Assembly: GCF_021631985.1 (NCBI RefSeq) | Contig: NZ_CP070226.1 | Coordinates: 124,001 to 188,000 of the forward strand | Direction: 5' to 3' | Origin: Sandaracinus amylolyticus | Lineage (GTDB): Bacteria > Myxococcota_A > Polyangia > Polyangiales > Sandaracinaceae | DNA length: 64,000 nucleotides | Position numbers and translations under genes: made by a program | Shown here: positions 26,081-35,536 of the stretch, in pieces | Numbering within the stretch: position 1 is the stretch's first letter | Layout: each line of letters starts with the position of its first letter | The notes under the pieces: generated by a model | The model's database searches: none | What the model saw: the letters and a program-made list of their open reading frames with translations, nothing else | What the model was told of the DNA's origin: nothing

Positions 26081-26470
26081 TCAGTCAACCCGTCGCCGCG
26101 CACCAGCTCGACGCCCGCGGGAGCACCTGCGTCGCACGCTCGGGCGATCGCACCAGCGCACGCCCGCGCCGCGCATCGCGAGCGCGCGCACCTCGCCGCC
26201 GACGATGCCCGTTGCGCCGAGCACCAGCACGCTCACGCTGCACCCACGGCGATGGTGCGGAGCCCGTCCGCGAACCGTTCGTACTCGGGCTGCCATCACC
26301 AGCGCAGCAGCACCTTCACCGGCCACGGCACGACCGCGTCGACCATCTCGCGGTCGCGCGACGTCGGGGAACGCGACCCAGGGCAGGGCGAGCGCGAGAT
26401 CGGCCTCGAGCGCGCGGCGCGTCGAGATCAACACGTCCACGTGGAACCGCCCTGAGCACCACCAGATGTG
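26081..26470 (-). pseudogene. Remnants of two genes, one NAD(P)-binding (NmrA-like)
   Basis: The upstream part reads MDVLISTRRALEADLALALP and WVAFPDVARPRD before losing frame. The downstream part begins a Rossmann fold (VLVLGATGIVGGEVRALAMR) with the GATGIVG dinucleotide-binding loop and decays within ~30 residues. The two overlap as in an operon. Neither is complete. Confidence 0.5.
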
Positions 26471-26997
26471 TCCGGGTGGCTGTCGACGACGAGCTCACGG
26501 TGCGAGGGGAAGCCCCGTGATGCAGGAGCCCTCGCGGCGGAAGTCGATCACGCGAGCGCGCGCGGCGCTTCGACGAACGCGCCGAATCCGCGCGCGCCGA
26601 GCTTCTTCTGGTACTCGGCCTCGATCGCGCGGTTGATCGGCGAGGAGCTCGGGCGGGATCGAGCTCGAGCAGGAAGCGGTCGGACCCGACGGCACGTGCG
26701 CGACGCGCTCGATCTCGCGGAGCTGCCGCGCGCGAGCGCGTCCCGATCTCGACATCGGAGCATTCTGCAGAACGGTCGGGGGGTCGCTCTGCGCAGCGCT
26801 CGAGGTCGGCGCCGCAGCACGCCGACGAGCGCGAGGCTCCGGCGGTGCGCTATGGGCGCGGTCACCCAGAGCGCTGCGCTCACGATGCGCGCCAGCTCGA
26901 AGGGACGCCGCAGCAGCACCGCCGCCGCAGCACCGACGCTACCCTGCGCGGGGTGGGATACGCCTCCGGTGCGGGAGGTCGTGTACACTGCCAATCA
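26471..26997. other. Degenerate coding remnants
   Basis: No intact gene. A minus-strand piece near 26540-26640 (AIEAEYQKKLGARGFGAF) has coding character but no start, stop or family. Together with 26081-26470 it forms about 1 kb of decayed sequence between the sigma-54 activator and the RCC1 gene. Confidence 0.4.
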
Positions 26998-28443
26998 TCA
27001 GGGCGACGCAACGAGCGTTGGACGCAGGCGGTCCAAGTCCGACGGATCGCCATCCCCGACCTGCCCGTGACTATTGCTGCCCCAGCACCAAGCCTCGCGA
27101 GCGTCGGTCACGGCGCAAACGTGCCACTGGCTGATGTCAATTTGTAGAACATCAATGAGTTCCGCCCGGACCGGCATTGCCGAGGACGTGTTACCGCCGT
27201 CACCGAGCTGCCCTTCGGACCCCGCGCCGACGCACGAGAGTGTACCGTCTAGAGCCGCGACGCAGGTCGTCGAGTAGCCCAGTGCAAAAGCGCGCGCCGG
27301 CACGGTGAACCGGTTTGCGATGACCGGCCGTAGAGCGCTCTCGCCTCTGCGATCGTTCCCGAGCTGCCCGAGGTGGTTACCGCCCCAGCAGAGAAGCTCC
27401 GCGCCGGCGCCGCTGCGAAGCGCACAGGTGTGCGTACCTCCGCAGGCAATCGCCGTCACGCCGTCGAGCACGCCTGTCCCAGGAGAAGCGCTCAGCACTG
27501 GTGATGCCGGCGCCCACGCCGCGCTGCCGTTCCCGAGCTGGCCATCTCTGCCATACCCCCAACACCATACCGAGCCGTCGGCACGGAGTGCACATGCGTG
27601 GTTGTACCCGGCCGCGATAGCCACCGCGTCAGCCATTCCCGGCACCTCGATTGGCGCCTCGTGCGAGGCCCCGTCAGGAGCGAAGCCGAGCTCGCCGTTG
27701 AAATTAGCTCCCCAGCACCAGACTCGGGCAGAGTCCGCTTCCAGCGCGCAAGTGTAGTTCCCCTTCGCGGCGATAGCGGATATTCCAGAAAACGCTGTGG
27801 CGTCGCGATGCAAGACCGGCATCGCCACAGGCGAGAGAGCCTCCGGCCCGGACATCCCGTTCCCGAGCTCGCCGTACTCTGACGATCCCCAACACCACAC
27901 GGAACTGTCGTTGCGCAGGGCGCAGGTGTGCTTGTAGCCACCAGCGAGCAGCACCGCGCCCTCCAGAACCGTGCCACCCGACACGCGAACTTCTAGGGGC
28001 GTCGCCGAACGGAGCCCCGACCTCCCGTTCCCGAGTTGCCCTCGTGCGTTGTCGCCCCAGCATACGACCGTCGCGTCCCTACGTAGCGCGCACGAGTGCT
28101 CGCGTCCTACCACGACCTGGATGGGATCGGCGCATTGCCCATCTCTGCACCGCATCCAACTGCAGTGGTCCCCACACGAAGAGCAATGCTCGCGCGTCCC
28201 CAGGTCGCACCCACTGCCGCCGCCGTCCGGTGAACCCGCGTCCCTGCGGCCGGCATCACCGCCGTCTGCGACCCTACCGGCGTCCACGCCAACGCTGCCC
28301 CCGTCTTCGCGATCGAATTCGCCACCGTCAGGCCCGGCCTCGCGTGTGTGGCGCGGGTGAGAAAGGAAGCAACCGCCGGTGCTGGCGAGCGTGATCGCTG
28401 CCATCGCGATGAACGCGAGTTCTCGCGGTCTTTGATCTTGCAC
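26998..28443 (-). CDS. RCC1-repeat lipoprotein
   Basis: About 481 residues from a GTG at 28443, chosen because it gives a lipoprotein signal (AMAAITLASTGGCFLS; lipobox STGGC). A Gly/Asp-rich linker and a Cys-rich spacer (CSSCGDHCSWMRCRDGQC) precede seven RCC1-type repeats with the core CALRxDxxVxCWGxNxxGQLG. These should fold as a seven-bladed beta-propeller. A surface-attached binding protein is likely. Long Ser/Asp linkers of this kind are common in myxobacterial outer-membrane lipoproteins. A dyad site lies 166 bases upstream. Confidence 0.88.
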   Translation of the reverse strand: MQDQRPRELAFIAMAAITLASTGGCFLSHPRHTREAGPDGGEFDREDGGSVGVDAGRVADGGDAGRRDAGSPDGGGSGCDLGTREHCSSCGDHCSWMRCRDGQCADPIQVVVGREHSCALRRDATVVCWGDNARGQLGNGRSGLRSATPLEVRVSGGTVLEGAVLLAGGYKHTCALRNDSSVWCWGSSEYGELGNGMSGPEALSPVAMPVLHRDATAFSGISAIAAKGNYTCALEADSARVWCWGANFNGELGFAPDGASHEAPIEVPGMADAVAIAAGYNHACALRADGSVWCWGYGRDGQLGNGSAAWAPASPVLSASPGTGVLDGVTAIACGGTHTCALRSGAGAELLCWGGNHLGQLGNDRRGESALRPVIANRFTVPARAFALGYSTTCVAALDGTLSCVGAGSEGQLGDGGNTSSAMPVRAELIDVLQIDISQWHVCAVTDAREAWCWGSNSHGQVGDGDPSDLDRLRPTLVASP

Positions 28444-28608
28444 TTTCTGGTCGTTCGTCGGCACACGGTGCCCCGCGAGCGAAGCGCGTGCCAAAGGTCC
28501 GACGCGCGAACAATTGGGGCCATGACCACGTAACTCGGCGGACCGAGTTCAATCCGTGGTCCGAATACGACCGTGGTTGCCTGCGAGTGGGTTTCGCGTT
28601 CAGCAACC

Positions 28609-28629
28609 GTGTTGTCTGTGCATCAACAC
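28609..28629. promoter_or_regulatory. Dyad GTGTTG-N9-CAACAC upstream of RCC1 lipoprotein
   Basis: Perfect dyad; 19 of its bases, GTGTTGTCTGTGC-RTCAAC, are shared with the site at 35434, differing at one spacer position. It is 166 bases before the start at 28443. Confidence 0.55.
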
Positions 28630-28892
28630 GCAGAGCAGCCATGTCGGCCCTGCTCTCGATCGGCGTCCTCGTCGCACTGCGCCTCGCAGGTAGCCGGCAC
28701 CGATCACAGAGCGCCTCGAGGCGCCCACACATATCCGCGCTGGTGGTTCCGGAAAATCTGAGCTGAATCGTTCCGGAAAATCTGAGCTCCCTCGGAGGAG
28801 GGAGCGCGGATGAGGCTGCTGGTGATGGCGATGGCGCCATGCTGTTCGGGACGGTGGCGGTGAGTGGAGCCGACGGGCGCGGCGCGGGGGAC

Positions 28893-30389
28893 ATGCTTCC
28901 CCTGCTCAAGCGCCATGAGATTCAGGTCTTGCTCTCGGTCGGCATCCCGCTTGAGGTCATCGAGGAGCGGACCGGCGCGTCGATCGCGACGATCAAGCGC
29001 ATCCGCGACGAGGCGCCGGTCGAGCACGTCGACGATCGCGCCGAGCATCGCAAGCGCGGCATCGGCCGACCGTCGAAGACCGCACCGTTCGCCGACGACG
29101 TGCGCGCATGGCTGGAAGAAGAGCCGGAGCTGCCGACGCAGGAGCTGCTGCGACGCGCGCTCGACAAGGGCTACGACGGCGGCAAGAGCGCGTTCTACGC
29201 GCTGGTCGCTGCATCTCGTCCCGCGCGCACTGCGCCCGTCGTTCGGTTCGAAGGACTGCCCGGCGAGCTCTCGCAGCACGACTTCGGACACGTCGACGTG
29301 CGCTTCGTCGATGGCACGAAGAAGCGCGTTCACTTCTTCGCATCGCGCCTCAAGTACTCGCGCTTCGTCGCGGTGACGCTCGTGCCGAACGAGCGCGTCG
29401 AGACGCTGGTGCGCACGCTCGTCCGGCACTTCAACGAGTTCGGCCGCGTGCCGCTGCTCGCGGTGTTCGATCGACCGCGCACGATCGTGAGCAAGAGCGG
29501 ACCTGGTCGCGAGGTAGAGCAGTTCAACACGACGTTCGCCGAAGTGATGCTCGAGCTCGGCGTCGGCGCGGAGATGTGCGCGCCGCGCAGCGGCAATCAG
29601 AAGGGCTCGGTCGAGCAGCTGGTGAAGTGGGTCAAGAGCTCGTTCTTCAAGTGGCGCAAGTTCGCGGACGAGCGCGACCTCGAAGCACAGCTCGCGGCGT
29701 GGGTGCGTCAGGTGAACTTCGAGACGCCGAGTCGCGCGACGTCGGAGATTCCGGAAGCGCGCCGTCAGAAGGAGCTGCCGCGTCTACGCCCGGTGCGCCT
29801 GACTCCCGAAACGCTGGCGCTGCGCGTGCCGGTGTTCGTCGGTCCGACCGCCGAAGTGATGTTCGAAGGACGCGCGTACTCGATGCCGCCGCAGGCCGCG
29901 AACGTGCCCGGCACTGCGTTCGTCTACGAAGATCGACTGCGCATCGTTGCGGGTCGCTACGAGGCCGAGCACGTGCGCGGCAAGCCCGGCGATCCGCCCG
30001 CGTCGCTGCCGCAGCATCGCGCCGACAAGCTCGCGGCGGTGCACGGCGCGCGAGCGCGCCTCTACGAGATGCGCGAGCAGCTCTTGCGCCTCGGCCCGGA
30101 TGCGCTCGCGCTGCTCACTGCGCTCACGCACCGCGCACCGACGCGCTCTGCCGAGCACGTCGAGCGGCTCTACGCGCTGTACGAGGAGCACGACGACGAC
30201 GCGATGCGCGCCGCGATCTCGCGTGCCGTCGTACGAGGCACGCTGACCGTCAGCGCCGTGCGCGAGGCACTATCGTCGAGCGACCCGAGCGAAGGTCGAG
30301 CGCGAGCTCGACCGCACGCGCGAGGCGCAACCGCGCGCACCACTGTTACCGCGCACGCTGGATGCGGGACGATCGCTCACGCTGGGTGA
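28893..30389 (+). CDS. istA: IS21-family transposase IstA
   Basis: 498 residues from the ATG at 28893 (MLPLLKRHEIQVLLSVGIPL); an ATG at 28839 is an alternative. An N-terminal helix-turn-helix (LEVIEERTGASIATIKRIRD) is followed by the DDE integrase core: HDFGHVDVRFVDG, LLAVFDRPRTIV and the E in KGSVEQLVKWVKS. The C-terminal ~35 residues (SEGRARARPHARG onward) look out of register, consistent with truncation before istB. Without IstB the transposase should not work efficiently. Confidence 0.88.
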   Translation: MLPLLKRHEIQVLLSVGIPLEVIEERTGASIATIKRIRDEAPVEHVDDRAEHRKRGIGRPSKTAPFADDVRAWLEEEPELPTQELLRRALDKGYDGGKSAFYALVAASRPARTAPVVRFEGLPGELSQHDFGHVDVRFVDGTKKRVHFFASRLKYSRFVAVTLVPNERVETLVRTLVRHFNEFGRVPLLAVFDRPRTIVSKSGPGREVEQFNTTFAEVMLELGVGAEMCAPRSGNQKGSVEQLVKWVKSSFFKWRKFADERDLEAQLAAWVRQVNFETPSRATSEIPEARRQKELPRLRPVRLTPETLALRVPVFVGPTAEVMFEGRAYSMPPQAANVPGTAFVYEDRLRIVAGRYEAEHVRGKPGDPPASLPQHRADKLAAVHGARARLYEMREQLLRLGPDALALLTALTHRAPTRSAEHVERLYALYEEHDDDAMRAAISRAVVRGTLTVSAVREALSSSDPSEGRARARPHARGATARTTVTAHAGCGTIAHAG

Positions 30390-30421
30390 TGGCCATCGGC
30401 GACCGTGACCGCTGCCCGTCA

Positions 30422-30520
30422 CGCCGACGATGGGCATCACGAGCGTGAGCGACGCCAATCGCGCCGACGATGGGCATCACGAGCGTGAGCGACGGCCCTC
30501 ACGTCGACGATGGGCATCGT
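30422..30520. repeat. Tandem repeat, 40-base period
   Basis: The core GACGATGGGCATCACGAGCG plus TGAGCGAC begins at about 30422 and 30462, with a third partial copy from 30502 (GACGATGGGCATCGTCGACG). It lies just after istA and before the TfoX-like gene. Confidence 0.6.
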
Positions 30521-30583
30521 CGACGCGAGGGAGCACCGGTATCGTCGTGTGCGTGCGTCGACCTATCACGGCGAACGATCTCG

Positions 30584-31033
30584 CTAGGTCCGCGGCTTTT
30601 TATTCTTCGCTTTGCCGGCCGGCCGCTTCGCGGGCTTCTTCGCCGCGTCCATCGTTGCCGTTGTGCGCTTGAGCTTGCTCGGCTTTGCCTGCGGCCCGGC
30701 GAGCGCGGCAGTGTGGGCTCTCTTGGTCCATGCGGCGAGGCACACGGGATCGTCATGAAATGTCGGAGGGACGAGAATCCAGTGGGCCATTGTCCGTTCG
30801 CCTGCAGTCCAGGGGACGGCCCCAGGGGTCGCCAAAAGCTCCTCGTAGTGAGCTCGATCGGGCAACTTCAGACCGATCCGGCCCGCTTTCCAGATGAGAC
30901 CGTAGATCTCATCTCCTGCGAAGAAGCCATCGCAGCCGAACATCCGCCTCTGGGCGACCTTCGGGAGCGGAATAGAGGCGTCTTCAAGGAGACTGCGGAG
31001 CGCTTCGAGGTCAGCGTATTTCGGGGTTGACAT
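30584..31033 (-). CDS. TfoX N-terminal-domain protein
   Basis: 149 residues from an ATG at 31033. The TfoX_N fold is recognisable: LPKVAQRRMFGCDGFFAGDE and YGLIWKAGRIGLKLPDRAHY. The C-terminal tail is Lys/Pro/Ala-rich (KKPAKRPAGKAKNKKPR) and may bind nucleic acid. Members are small cytosolic proteins of unclear function; the name from competence regulation does not imply that role here. It is the last gene of a likely operon with the WYL regulator (53-base gap) and the VOC protein. Confidence 0.82.
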   Translation of the reverse strand: MSTPKYADLEALRSLLEDASIPLPKVAQRRMFGCDGFFAGDEIYGLIWKAGRIGLKLPDRAHYEELLATPGAVPWTAGERTMAHWILVPPTFHDDPVCLAAWTKRAHTAALAGPQAKPSKLKRTTATMDAAKKPAKRPAGKAKNKKPRT

Positions 31034-31086
31034 GGCTCGCCACTTCGTTTCTTGCGCGTGCGCGCGATGGAGTCTCGCGCTCATTA

Positions 31087-31770
31087 TCACACCTCGCGCT
31101 CGATGCGACGGAGGACGTCGCCGAGGGTCCTGCCCGGCTCGTCTTCGAACACGTCTTCGAGCACATCGAGCGCAGCGATTCGATCGAGTCGGAAATGTCG
31201 GAAGTCCTCGCGCAGCTCGCAGAACGCCGTGACCGACCACGCGTGGCCCCAGAACGAGAGCCCGAGCGGCCGGATCACCCGTGTGTCCGCACGTCCATCC
31301 TTCCTCACGTATTCGAGGCGGACCTTGCGCTTCTGGCCTATCGCGGCGCGCAGCTCGCGGAGACCGCGGCGCTGCTCGGTGCGAACGTGGAACGTTGGCG
31401 CCGAGAGCGTCGTCTCTTCGGGCACGGCTCGGAGCGTGTCGGGGACGACCGCACGGATTCGCTCGAGCGCGGTCTTCGCGGAGCGAGCCAGGTCGGGATC
31501 GCCCCACGCGAGCACGACTCTCGTGCCAAGCGCGAGCGCGACAAGCTCCTCGCGCGTGAACGTGAGGGGCGGTAGCTCGAATCCGCGCTCGAGCGCATAT
31601 CCGACACCCGCCTCGCCGGTGATCGGCACCCCGGACGAGACGAGGTCCTTCACGTCGCGGTAGATCGTGCGCTCGGAGACCTCGAGCTCGTGAGCCAGCC
31701 ACGCCGCGGTGGAGAGGCGACGCCGACGGAGGAGCTGGACCAACGAGAAGAGCCGATCCGCGCGACGCAC
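31087..31770 (-). CDS. YafY/WYL-domain transcriptional regulator
   Basis: 227 residues from a GTG. The N-terminal HTH of the HTH_11 type (STAAWLAHELEVSERTIYRD) is followed by a linker and a WYL domain (KVRLEYVRKDGRADTRVIRP to WGHAWSVTAFCELREDFRHF). The canonical Trp-Tyr-Leu motif is changed here, but the fold pattern and HFRLDRI segment are kept. WYL regulators bind small ligands or nucleic acids. The gene follows the VOC gene by four bases, so the two are co-expressed. Confidence 0.88.
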   Translation of the reverse strand: MRRADRLFSLVQLLRRRRLSTAAWLAHELEVSERTIYRDVKDLVSSGVPITGEAGVGYALERGFELPPLTFTREELVALALGTRVVLAWGDPDLARSAKTALERIRAVVPDTLRAVPEETTLSAPTFHVRTEQRRGLRELRAAIGQKRKVRLEYVRKDGRADTRVIRPLGLSFWGHAWSVTAFCELREDFRHFRLDRIAALDVLEDVFEDEPGRTLGDVLRRIEREV

Positions 31771-31774
31771 GCGG

Positions 31775-32173
31775 TCAGCTTCGCACGAACGCCGCCATCT
31801 CGGCCGCGACGGGGATGGGCTGGTTCACGTAGAGCCCGACCCCATTCGGGTCGAGCACGACGAACGAGCGATCGCCCCACGGGTTATCCTTCGGCGCGCC
31901 GAGGACGCGCACGCCTTCGCGCGTGAGCCGCGCGTGCTCCTTGTCCACATCGGCGACCTCGAACGCGTAGCTCAAGCCACCTGCGAAGGTCGGTTCTCCG
32001 GGGTGCGGGGCGCGGAACGCGAGCTGGAAGGGGCGCTTCGCGTCGCGTGAACGGAAGCCGATGTAGTGCTCGGAGTCCCAGGTCAGCTCGAGCCCGAAGT
32101 GCTCGAGGTAGAACGCGCGCGTCTCTTCGATCCGATTGGTGAGGACACAGGGAATCAGCGACTCGATCGACAT
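31775..32173 (-). CDS. VOC-superfamily (glyoxalase/bleomycin-resistance-like) protein
   Basis: 132 residues from an ATG with an AGGAGATC site upstream. Two beta-alpha-beta-beta-beta modules: IPCVLTNRIEETRAFYLEHF and LSYAFEVADVDKEHARLTRE, ending in WGDRSFVVLDPNGVGLYVNQ. VOC proteins include glyoxalases, dioxygenases and drug-binding proteins; substrate cannot be told. The adjacent WYL regulator probably controls this operon. Confidence 0.88.
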   Translation of the reverse strand: MSIESLIPCVLTNRIEETRAFYLEHFGLELTWDSEHYIGFRSRDAKRPFQLAFRAPHPGEPTFAGGLSYAFEVADVDKEHARLTREGVRVLGAPKDNPWGDRSFVVLDPNGVGLYVNQPIPVAAEMAAFVRS

Positions 32174-32400
32174 GGGTGATCTCCTCGCGGCGCGTGTGTT
32201 TGTCGGCCGCGCCGGTGTGATAGCGACCCCCTGCTGACAGCGTCATGTCAGCAGAGATTTTTCGCGGCATGGCTCGTGTGGACCCCGAGCGCGTGGAACT
32301 GTTCGCAGCTCCCTACCCGCCGCGGCGCGCTAAAAACCAGCGATCGTCCGCATCGACGGTGATCGATCCGATGTGCGACCGCGATCGCGTCGCGGCTCAA

Positions 32401-33324
32401 TCAGAATCGCACGAGCGGCAGGGCGATCTCGCCAAGCGACGGTCGTGCGGACTCCTCCGCGACGACGACACCTGCCGCGATGCCGACGCCAGCTCCCACT
32501 GCTACGATTCCCGCCACGAGCCACGGCCACCACTCCATCTGCGCGCCCTGGTCGACCGGTCCAGAAGGCGGCGAGAGATCGGGGTCCACGACGAGCGCGT
32601 CGGGAGGAGCAGTCTCTTCCTCTGGATTGCACACGATCGGAGACTCCGGTGAGCCCAGTTGACCCAACGTCGCCCCACTCGGAGACAGTGCGCTCAAGTG
32701 GTACTCGACGAGTCGCTCGTCGCCGGGACTCGCGCGGACGCGCACGCGAATTTCGCCGTCCGGAGCGAGTTCGAGCTCCGCCGTCGCCCACTCCACATCT
32801 CCCTGGTGTCGCGCCATCGCGCGCACCGTCGCGACAGCGCTGACCGCCTCGGTGACGCGCGCCTCCGCGGTCCAGGTGTCTGCGGTATCGTCGAACGAGC
32901 ACCGCTCCGCCTCGAGCCGCACTGCCACCGGATGCGCCATTTCGCGCGCGCGCACAAACGCGGAGCGCACCATCGGCCCGGCGTCCGTGTCACTCATGCG
33001 GTGCCCGGGATCACGCTCGAAGAGCTCGTGCAAGACCGCCTGTGCCGCGTCGTCGTCGCGCAATGCGATGTGAATGATCGCGAGTACTTCGAGACCAGCG
33101 TTGCGATCCGACGCCGACAGATCGGTACGCTCGAGGTAGGCGATCGCGCGGCGCAGTGCAGGGCGGTACTCCGCGTGCAGCAGCGCCTCGCGAATCTCCG
33201 CGAGCTCTTCGTCCGGCGGCCGCGTCTGCGCGTGCGCGACCACGATATCGAACGATGCGATCGTCGCGGCCGCGAGCGCGGCGAGCACGACAAACTTCGG
33301 TACACGCAACGTTCGGCGCGTCAT
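32401..33324 (-). CDS. Exported TPR-like protein with C-terminal membrane anchor
   Basis: 307 residues. A signal peptide (VLAALAAATIASFDIVVAHA) precedes two helical TPR-like units (EALLHAEYRPALRRAIAYLE; VLAIIHIALRDDDAAQAVLH). A beta domain follows, and then a C-terminal transmembrane segment (WLVAGIVAVGAGVGIAAGVV). The ATG at 33324 overlaps the kinase stop (TGATG), so it is translationally coupled to the Ser/Thr kinase. It resembles the accessory envelope TPR proteins that often accompany PEGA-tailed kinases in myxobacteria. Confidence 0.82.
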   Translation of the reverse strand: MTRRTLRVPKFVVLAALAAATIASFDIVVAHAQTRPPDEELAEIREALLHAEYRPALRRAIAYLERTDLSASDRNAGLEVLAIIHIALRDDDAAQAVLHELFERDPGHRMSDTDAGPMVRSAFVRAREMAHPVAVRLEAERCSFDDTADTWTAEARVTEAVSAVATVRAMARHQGDVEWATAELELAPDGEIRVRVRASPGDERLVEYHLSALSPSGATLGQLGSPESPIVCNPEEETAPPDALVVDPDLSPPSGPVDQGAQMEWWPWLVAGIVAVGAGVGIAAGVVVAEESARPSLGEIALPLVRF

Positions 33325-35339
33325 CACTCTCCACCTTGAGGAAGCTCGAAGAACACCCGGGTCTCGCCGTTTGGCTCGACGTGGACCGTGCGCACGTGAC
33401 TCGCGCCAGACTCGTCCACGAACCGCAGGCGGATGTCGCCCGCAGGAGCCGTCACTTCGGCGATGGGCGTACTGCCCAGCAGTCGATTGCGGAGGAACAC
33501 CTGCGACCAGGGCCTCGTGTTGATCGACAGTTGTCCCGTCGCGCTCGACGACGCGCGCTCCGCCTCTCGCGACGACCGCGAATCCCGCCCGCGCGGAACC
33601 GGTGGAACGGGCGCAGTCGGCGCACTCGCCACACGCGACGACGGATCGGCGGGCGCCGGCGCGGTCACGTCACTGGCTGTCGGCTCAGCCGTCGCGCCGG
33701 GCTCGCTCGGCGCGGCCACAATGACAGCGGGCTCCGGTGCTGCCGTTGCGCTCGGCTCAGGCAGCGCAGGCTCCGCAGGCATCACGACGGCACGCTCGCG
33801 CTCCGCGACCGCAGGGGCGGCGAGCTGCGTGACCGCCGACGCGGCGACGTTCGGTATGACCGCAGGCTCTACCTGACCTGGGCGCAGCGCGAGCCACACC
33901 AGCACGCCGACCGCGGCGAGCGCCGCACCCCCGCCGAGCACACGTGCGAGCGTCGGTCCGGCCCGCGCGCGGGTCGGCGCGCCAGCGGACTGCACGATCG
34001 CGGTCGACCCCACGACGACAGGCACCGCGACGCCAGTGTGTGCGAGTCTCGGCGCCGGCAGTGCGGCCGACGGAACGAGGTCCGCCGCCGCGTCGCGCAA
34101 TTCGGACGCCGAAGCGAGCCCGAGCACCGAGTCGTGTGCTCGCCGGTGCGTGGACTGCCCGAGCGGCACCGGCTCGAGCGACGGGCCCGAGAGCACCTGA
34201 TCGGGAAAGAGGTCCTCGAGGATCGCAGCGATCATCTCGGCGGTGACGATCTTCCCGCTCGATGCGATCCAGCGCTCGAGATCCGCCTGCATCTCCGCAG
34301 CGGTCGAATACCGATCCGCGGGATCCTTCATCACCGAACGCTGGATGATCGCATCGAGGTCGGGGGACATACCCGGCGCGCGCTGCCGGAGCGACGGTGT
34401 CGGCTCGTCGATGATCGCGCGAATCGTCTCGTACTCGGTCTCTCGTCGAAACAGCGATTGACCGGTCAATGCCTCGAACAGGCACACTCCCAGCGCGAAT
34501 ACGTCAGCGCGCCCGTCGAGAGGTCTTCCGAGGCACTGCTGGGGAGACATGTACGCGAGCTTGCCCTTGATCGTCCCTGCCTCGGTCTTGGTCGAGTGGC
34601 TCGCTGCCTTCGCGATGCCGAAGTCGAGCAGCTTCACCTGACCGTCATAATTGATCATGATGTTCTGCGGGCTGACGTCGCGGTGGACGATGCCCATCCG
34701 AACGCCGTTCACGTCACGTGCGCGATGCGCGTAATGAAGCGCGTCGGCGACGGAAGCGATGATCCGGGCCGCGAGCTCGGGCGGCAGCCCACCCGACGCG
34801 CGCGCGCGACGGATCAGCTTCGTGAGGGACACCCCATGAATCCACTCCATCGCGAGGAAATACGAACCATCCACCTCGCCGAATTCGTAGACATGGCAGA
34901 TGTTCGGATGGTTCAGCTGAATCGCGAGGCGCGCCTCGTCGAAGAACATGCGGACGAAGTCGGAGTCACTCGCGACGTGCGGGAGAATGCGCTTGATGGC
35001 CAGAAGGCGAGCCGCACCGACCTTGCTCGTCTCACGCGCCAGAAAGATCTCGGCCATGCCGCCATACGCGACACGACCCAGGATTTCGTACCGACCGAGC
35101 GTCGAGATCGCGGGGAGCCGAGGAGGCGGAGGTCGCGACGGAGGAGCGATACGCGGGCTCCTCTCCTCCACGTCCACATCGATCTCCATGTTGTCCGCGG
35201 CGCCACGCTCAGCACCGCTGTCGGGGGGAGGGGGAGGATCGGGGCGCCGTGCGCCTTGGATCACTCGAGGAAGCACGCCCACCGGCCGCTCGCGCGGTGG
35301 CGCGGACCCGAGCAATCGCGGACCAGGCGCTCGCTTCAT
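33324..35339 (-). CDS. Eukaryotic-type Ser/Thr protein kinase with PEGA-like C-terminus
   Basis: 671 residues from the ATG at 35339. Kinase domain (~84-340): Gly loop GRVAYGGMAEIFLA, catalytic Lys in AIKRILP (K116), HRD at 219-221 (IVHRDVSPQN), DFG at 239-241, and MSPQQCLG in place of APE. A juxtamembrane linker, one transmembrane helix (VLGGGAALAAVGVLVWLAL) and an Ala/Pro/Glu linker lead to a PEGA-like domain (SINTRPWSQVFLRNRLLGST). It probably signals across the inner membrane. It shares an intergenic region with the MopE-like gene and overlaps the TPR gene. Confidence 0.93.
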   Translation of the reverse strand: MKRAPGPRLLGSAPPRERPVGVLPRVIQGARRPDPPPPPDSGAERGAADNMEIDVDVEERSPRIAPPSRPPPPRLPAISTLGRYEILGRVAYGGMAEIFLARETSKVGAARLLAIKRILPHVASDSDFVRMFFDEARLAIQLNHPNICHVYEFGEVDGSYFLAMEWIHGVSLTKLIRRARASGGLPPELAARIIASVADALHYAHRARDVNGVRMGIVHRDVSPQNIMINYDGQVKLLDFGIAKAASHSTKTEAGTIKGKLAYMSPQQCLGRPLDGRADVFALGVCLFEALTGQSLFRRETEYETIRAIIDEPTPSLRQRAPGMSPDLDAIIQRSVMKDPADRYSTAAEMQADLERWIASSGKIVTAEMIAAILEDLFPDQVLSGPSLEPVPLGQSTHRRAHDSVLGLASASELRDAAADLVPSAALPAPRLAHTGVAVPVVVGSTAIVQSAGAPTRARAGPTLARVLGGGAALAAVGVLVWLALRPGQVEPAVIPNVAASAVTQLAAPAVAERERAVVMPAEPALPEPSATAAPEPAVIVAAPSEPGATAEPTASDVTAPAPADPSSRVASAPTAPVPPVPRGRDSRSSREAERASSSATGQLSINTRPWSQVFLRNRLLGSTPIAEVTAPAGDIRLRFVDESGASHVRTVHVEPNGETRVFFELPQGGE

Positions 35340-35433
35340 GGACACCTGCCCAAGTGGTGCAACGCGAGTGCCTGCACGTATGCAGCGGTAGCGGCAACGA
35401 TCCGCGTGCATTTGCGTTGATTGATCGACGACG

Positions 35434-35454
35434 GTGTTGTCTGTGCGTCAACGA
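35434..35454. promoter_or_regulatory. Dyad GTGTTG-N9-CAACGA in the kinase/MopE divergent promoter
   Basis: Lies 95 bases from the kinase start and 83 from the MopE-like start. The left arm and spacer are almost identical to the 28609 site; the right arm differs in its last two bases. Candidate operator acting on one or both divergent genes. Confidence 0.55.
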
Positions 35455-35536
35455 TCGATCCCCGCGAAAACGGAGCCGTTGGAGCCGATCATCCACGCGC
35501 GCGCCGCGGAACGATCGCTGCTACGCCGTCGTCGAC

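Larger units (their letters stand above)
28743..30520 (+). mobile_element. IS21-family element, istA present, istB and right end missing
   Basis: The left end has two copies of the 19-base GTTCCGGAAAATCTGAGCT (28743-28761, 28767-28785), the multiple terminal repeat typical of IS21 ends. istA follows. No istB ATPase gene and no inverted copy of the end repeat were seen to the right. Instead a 40-base-period tandem repeat lies at 30422-30520. The element is probably a 3'-truncated, immobile remnant. Confidence 0.72.

Noticed and set aside
27000-28100. Periodic DNA repeats
   Set aside because: They follow the RCC1 protein repeats (CALR...CWG...GQLG) and need no separate explanation.
33156-35420. 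754-residue plus-strand frame opposite the Ser/Thr kinase
   Set aside because: Antisense shadow; all kinase motifs are on the minus strand.
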